DNA from: CAIXSC01 sp040381235
GTDB lineage: Bacteria > Planctomycetota > Planctomycetia > Pirellulales > Pirellulaceae
Assembly (NCBI GenBank): GCA_040381235.1
Contig: JBEIHS010000205.1
Location: 1 to 10,229 of the forward strand
Direction: 5' to 3'
DNA: 10,229 nt
In this document: positions 7,239-10,229 of the stretch, piece by piece
How the letters are laid out: each line of letters begins with the position of its first letter
Position numbering within the stretch: position 1 is the stretch's first letter
The notes under the pieces: model-generated
Told to the model about the DNA's origin: nothing
Database searches by the model: none
The model's input: the letters and a program-made list of their open reading frames with translations, nothing else
Made by a program: the position numbers and the translations under genes

Positions 7239-7246
7239 GGAGAGAG
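7239..7246 (+). promoter_or_regulatory. Ribosome binding site GGAGAGAG deciding the start
   Basis: GGAGAGAG ends seven bases before the ATG at 7254. It is the best Shine-Dalgarno match in this region and favours the start that begins directly with a signal peptide over the upstream ATG at 7122. Confidence 0.6.
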
Positions 7247-7253
7247 TTCGCCT

Positions 7254-9371
7254 ATGTATCCACTGCCTGCCAATCCAATCCGCCTGATTTTCATAACGCT
7301 GGCAAGTTTGGTGGGATTCGTCGCGGAAGTTGATGCTCAACGCATGGCCACGCGGCGTCCTAAGTCTGGCGACGCCGCCCAAAAGGGACCGCGAATCGGC
7401 CCCGTAGTCGCGATATGGGTCAATCCGTTCGGGGATGCCAGCCTGGAGGTAAAACCGCGTTCGAAGCGTTTAAAGCACTGGCAAGCCGACTTGCGCAACG
7501 CCGCCGAAGCGCATGCGAAGGTAGGCCATCCGGTCTCGATATTTTATCAAGGCGGGGACGATGAACTGTCACGGGAAGTTGATGGCGTAATGACTGCGTG
7601 CCGAAGCGAAGGGGCGGCGGTCGAGGGAGTTGCCTTTGATAACGGGATCGACGCTGAAAACAAAATGGGCTCGTGGCTGGGAGGACACATTGCACCACAG
7701 GAGGGGAGGACACCGACTCCTTTTGCCTTCTTGGTTGTGATCGGTCATGGCGACACCAGCAACCAGACGGATCGATGTGTGCTCTGCGCCGAGGGTGTCT
7801 TCAACGTGTCGGCGTTTGAGAGGAGTTGCAGTGACGCGCGGTTTCCTCTGATTTCAGTGCTGCACATTTGTTCGCAGGAGAATTCGGACGTCGCGGTCGA
7901 ACGCGAGTTGGCCATCGATGTTCCTACCATTCCTGTGGGAGCGTCGATTGAACGCTTCGTGGTGGAAGGTTCGGCTTACGGTGGCGCTTTGCCCGTGTTA
8001 TGGACGGAAAGGGATGGGAAGTCCACTCGCGACAACGTGTGCCGCATCTGTTCGGCGCCGGCCGGCCGATTGGCGATCGACGATGGGCAATTTTTCCAAG
8101 CCTATCGCGACTCGTTTTCACTAAGTCGTGTCAACGCGAAATTGTTTGTTCATAATCGTGACGCCGAAGGCCCTGAGCGCCAGAACCTGCGGCTAATGCA
8201 CTTGAGGGATCGGATGGCACTGGCTGGAACGCTGGCCAATCGAGCGGGTAGGCAAAGCGGCTATGACGTGTGTTCGACGCCTTCCTCGATCACGCCGTGG
8301 CACATCATCGCTACCACAGACCCTCAATATGTTTTTGTCGCGCCCGCAGCCAGCATCCTCGGCAGATTCGATCCCAACCTCAACGCGCCTGAAGGACTAT
8401 TTGACGGTATCAGCTTTGAGACGGCGCGACTTGACGGTCGGGTGGCTGTTTTTGGCAACGGTCGAAATCTCGTGAAGCCGTACGCCGCGGTCAATGTGCC
8501 GGATTTGTTTACTGACAAAACGCCGCTCTTCGGCAAGGTGCTCTACGTGGAAGTCGCAAGCCGTCGGCCAATGAATCTGGCGTTCATGCGAAATGATCCG
8601 ACGCAGCCGAACACGACCCAACGCCTGACAGCGATTGACTTGACGGCAAATCCACCCGCGAAAATCCCGAGTGGCGTGTGCCAGGTTACCAACCGCATAA
8701 AGGCGTATACCATCGCGCCGCCAGCGGGTTTTTTTGTTGAAAGGGATCGAGTTCTTGGCTTATCGCTGTCGCCCGTTGATCGAGCGGGGCAATCCAATAA
8801 CGCGGGCTGGACTATCTTTGATAGGATCGAGTTAGGGCCCTTGCTCATGGTGGATAGCCTGGATCGCGGCGAAAGCATTGGCAATTGGAAGAGGTGGGAA
8901 CAGTCAAGCCTCAGTATTTCGTTGAAAGAACGGTGGGTCCCGCAACGGTGGTGGCGGAGCGATGAGTCCGCGAATCTTTCTTACTCGCTCGCTGACACTG
9001 CGAAAAAAAAGGCCGGGGAATTCGTCGTTGAAGGTGAAGCGTGGGTCGGTGTGGGAGGTCCCTTGGTTTTTCAACCCGAGATCATTGTCTCTCCCGCTTC
9101 CGTGGAAGGTCGGAATCACGGATTGGGTGTTCGGATCTTGTACTCTCGGAAGGCCGCCAAACCGGCAGAAGTGGCGACTGTGGTGCTGATGGAAAACAGT
9201 CGGATTGTCGGTACGTTGCCCCTGACCGGTAAGGAATTACGGGGTGTTGCTAAAGGTTTTCTGCCTCTCCCCCCGGGCATTGCCGTGAACTACTTGGCTG
9301 TGGTGCTTCATGGCAGTGGTACGGCAAGCATCCAGGAACTCCAACTGGGCTGGGCTCCGTTGCGGCGTTGA
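7254..9371 (+). CDS. Exported caspase-like (clan CD) protein, 705 aa
   Basis: The start at 7254 follows a good ribosome binding site and gives a signal peptide (hydrophobic core residues 11-24, cleavage V-D-A before Q29). The frame is open to 7122, where TAATG overlaps the previous stop; that longer form adds 44 residues rich in Cys and buries the signal. Residues 48-260 fit a caspase fold: a strand (VVAIWVNPF), a helix (QADLRNAAEAHAKVG), a strand (VSIFYQG), then FLVVIGHG with H165, and 41 residues later ISVLHICSQ with C206, at the positions of the catalytic His and Cys. The usual Asp of the DxC motif is His here (H204). Two CxxC pairs (175/178 and 263/266) could bind zinc or form disulfides. 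Residues 300-705 are mostly strand-forming and unrecognised. Co-orientation and spacing suggest a partner of the TIR-STAND protein. The caspase call rests on motifs only; a non-peptidase clan CD relative is possible. Confidence 0.8.
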   Translation: MYPLPANPIRLIFITLASLVGFVAEVDAQRMATRRPKSGDAAQKGPRIGPVVAIWVNPFGDASLEVKPRSKRLKHWQADLRNAAEAHAKVGHPVSIFYQGGDDELSREVDGVMTACRSEGAAVEGVAFDNGIDAENKMGSWLGGHIAPQEGRTPTPFAFLVVIGHGDTSNQTDRCVLCAEGVFNVSAFERSCSDARFPLISVLHICSQENSDVAVERELAIDVPTIPVGASIERFVVEGSAYGGALPVLWTERDGKSTRDNVCRICSAPAGRLAIDDGQFFQAYRDSFSLSRVNAKLFVHNRDAEGPERQNLRLMHLRDRMALAGTLANRAGRQSGYDVCSTPSSITPWHIIATTDPQYVFVAPAASILGRFDPNLNAPEGLFDGISFETARLDGRVAVFGNGRNLVKPYAAVNVPDLFTDKTPLFGKVLYVEVASRRPMNLAFMRNDPTQPNTTQRLTAIDLTANPPAKIPSGVCQVTNRIKAYTIAPPAGFFVERDRVLGLSLSPVDRAGQSNNAGWTIFDRIELGPLLMVDSLDRGESIGNWKRWEQSSLSISLKERWVPQRWWRSDESANLSYSLADTAKKKAGEFVVEGEAWVGVGGPLVFQPEIIVSPASVEGRNHGLGVRILYSRKAAKPAEVATVVLMENSRIVGTLPLTGKELRGVAKGFLPLPPGIAVNYLAVVLHGSGTASIQELQLGWAPLRR

Positions 9372-9626
9372 TCGTGCCGACGCGAGCGCGGGGTCTGGGA
9401 CCGCCTGGATGATGAGTGTCATGATCGGTAAAGGAATCGTCCAACCGTCGTGCGGATGGCAATTTTCGATGGCGAACTCGCATTAGGCCAATTTGGCGGG
9501 GTGGCTGTCGGGGTTGCCAGGGGCGGATGGCGAAGTTCGTTTCCTCTCGGCAGCCCTGTGTGACGGCTTGGAAGCGGTTTGCTCGCGTTGACTCACGGGT
9601 TTTCAGGAATCTGGGAGGGCTGGGCG
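9372..9626. other. Spacer after the caspase-like gene
   Basis: No clear terminator with a T-tract follows the stop; the only nearby hairpin (GGTC-TGG-GACC at 9392-9402) is weak. The right part, up to the small ORF, may belong to a mobile-element remnant, but no terminal repeats were identified. Confidence 0.4.
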
Positions 9627-9854
9627 ATGAAGCGAGGAGCGGGCTCGGGGCGAGACGAGGAACTGCGGCAGGGGACGGCTCGGTTCGCGGAGTGGCGGCG
9701 GACTCGCCAGCCGGGAATGCCGATTCCCGTCGAACTTTGGGTACTGGCTGTGGAACTCGCGCGCCGCCACGGGGTCAGGGCGACGGAGGTGGAAGAATCT
9801 CGCTACCTAGGGCGGCGCTTCGCGGCGGCGCCGCGGCGCTTTGCCCTGGGCTGA
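9627..9854 (+). CDS. Truncated small IS-associated protein (75 aa), probably broken
   Basis: The ATG at 9627 is preceded by GGGAGGG (9612-9618), eight bases upstream. Residues 8-50 are convincing protein: ELRQGTARFAEWRRTRQPG and IPVELWVLAVELARRHGVRAT. The pattern (aromatic-x2-WR near the start, then a helix ending in HGV) resembles small helix-turn-helix proteins accompanying transposons in planctomycetes, such as IS66-type accessory proteins; this is from memory and the family is uncertain. After residue 51 the frame enters the hairpin-rich block starting near 9806 and reads low-information RRFAAAPRRFALG to the stop. The natural C-terminus is therefore probably replaced. An upstream in-frame ATG at 9579 adds 16 residues but has no better start signal. 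Confidence 0.5.
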   Translation: MKRGAGSGRDEELRQGTARFAEWRRTRQPGMPIPVELWVLAVELARRHGVRATEVEESRYLGRRFAAAPRRFALG

Positions 9855-10120
9855 CATGTTGCGGCCCCTTCGGGGCTATGTTTATCGTGGTTACTCGATC
9901 GCATGAAGGCGTCGAGCGATCCCGCGAGGTTTGGAGCTATGGCCTTAACCGGCCGCCCGACCTCATGCCGCCGCCCGACCACAAGCCGGCTACCTGGAAC
10001 GTTCAACACCCAACCGGAACCGTCTGACGCTCCACCAGGAACGGCCGACGCCCCGCGGAGAAGACGTTCTCCACAGGGCGGGCCGCTACTTGCTTCTTCG
10101 ATCGCATGAGGCACGCCCAT
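9806..10120. repeat. Second hairpin-rich intergenic block
   Basis: Outer arms CCTAGGGC (9806-9813) and GCCCTGGG (9844-9851) pair with one G-T wobble around a very GC-rich core. Next comes a perfect hairpin GCCCC-TTC-GGGGC (9865-9877), and further on GGAGAA-GACG-TTCTCC (10057-10072). The style is like the block at 556-818: TTC loops, CCTTCGG cores. I believe this wording recurs between planctomycete genes, including the stretch around 9980-10075, but could not search. Frames running through it are not supportable as genes. Confidence 0.5.
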
Positions 10121-10125
10121 GGCAG

Positions 10126-10229
10126 TCACTGCGGACTCTTTTTCTGCTCCGCTCGGTGCTTCCGATAAGACGTCCCCTCGAATTTCCGCACGATCGCGTT
10201 GTCGACCACCCGGTCCAACAACGCCATCA
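10126..10229 (-). CDS. istB: IstB-like ATP-binding protein, C-terminal end (partial)
   Basis: On the minus strand the frame enters from the right window edge and reads MALLDRVVDNAIVRKFEGTS, then YRKHRAEQKKSPQ, ending at a TGA (10128-10126). The pattern ALLDRxxxxAxxxxxxGxSYR is typical of the C-terminus of IstB, the AAA+ ATPase helper of IS21-family transposition, which activates the IstA transposase and target capture. Only about 33 complete codons are in the window; the Walker motifs lie outside it. No IS end was recognised to the left, where the hairpin-rich block begins. Whether the gene is intact cannot be judged. Confidence 0.6.
   Translation of the reverse strand, partial: MALLDRVVDNAIVRKFEGTSYRKHRAEQKKSPQ

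Noticed and set aside
7832..7863. Local nucleotide similarity between the TIR region (near 3931-3960) and the caspase-like gene (both read as RFP, then a beta-strand)
   Set aside because: About 25-30 bases of likeness in a strand-coding context is too short to claim a duplication; probably chance.
9392..9402. Hairpin GGTC-TGG-GACC after the caspase-like gene as a terminator
   Set aside because: The stem is only four base pairs and no T-tract follows.
1..10229. CRISPR array, tRNA or rRNA genes
   Set aside because: No regularly spaced short repeats, cloverleaf signatures or rRNA motifs were seen on either strand.

Overview
The window looks like an accessory region of a GC-rich planctomycete chromosome (Pirellulales- or Gemmata-like). 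The grounds are the high GC content, the nSTAND1 and FGE-type domain vocabulary, the transposase/CHC2-finger remnants, and intergenic blocks of TTCGG-type hairpins of a kind I associate with planctomycetes. The assignment is by pattern recognition, not by a search.

Layout. Positions 1-1400 hold no gene I can support: a two-copy 95-bp tandem repeat (6-181), then a hairpin-rich intergenic block (about 556-818), then featureless sequence. One small exported protein of unknown function follows (1407-1877), with a strong ribosome binding site and a textbook intrinsic terminator (1926-1958). From 2024 to about 3371 lies a graveyard: an internal piece of an integrase-core (DDE) transposase joined in frame to the second half of a CHC2 zinc-finger protein, and then a short-chain dehydrogenase without its N-terminal nucleotide-binding motif.

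The centre of the window is an intact two-gene unit on the + strand. The first gene (3667-7122, 1151 aa) encodes a TIR domain, an nSTAND1-type NTPase, one transmembrane helix, an alpha-helical region and a C-terminal FGE-sulfatase/C-type-lectin-like domain. The second (7254-9371, 705 aa; its frame is open back to 7122, where it overlaps the first stop codon as TAATG) encodes an exported protein with a His/Cys pair that fits a caspase-like (clan CD) fold. My reading, which is inference, is a membrane-spanning TIR-STAND switch with its sensor outside and its TIR inside, paired with an exported caspase-like partner. This would be a candidate conflict/defence or cell-suicide module.

The right end (9372-10229) holds a truncated small IS-associated ORF running into a second hairpin-rich dispersed-repeat block and, on the minus strand, the last 33 complete codons of an IstB-like (IS21) ATPase. 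The two-gene unit is therefore flanked on both sides by mobile-element debris.
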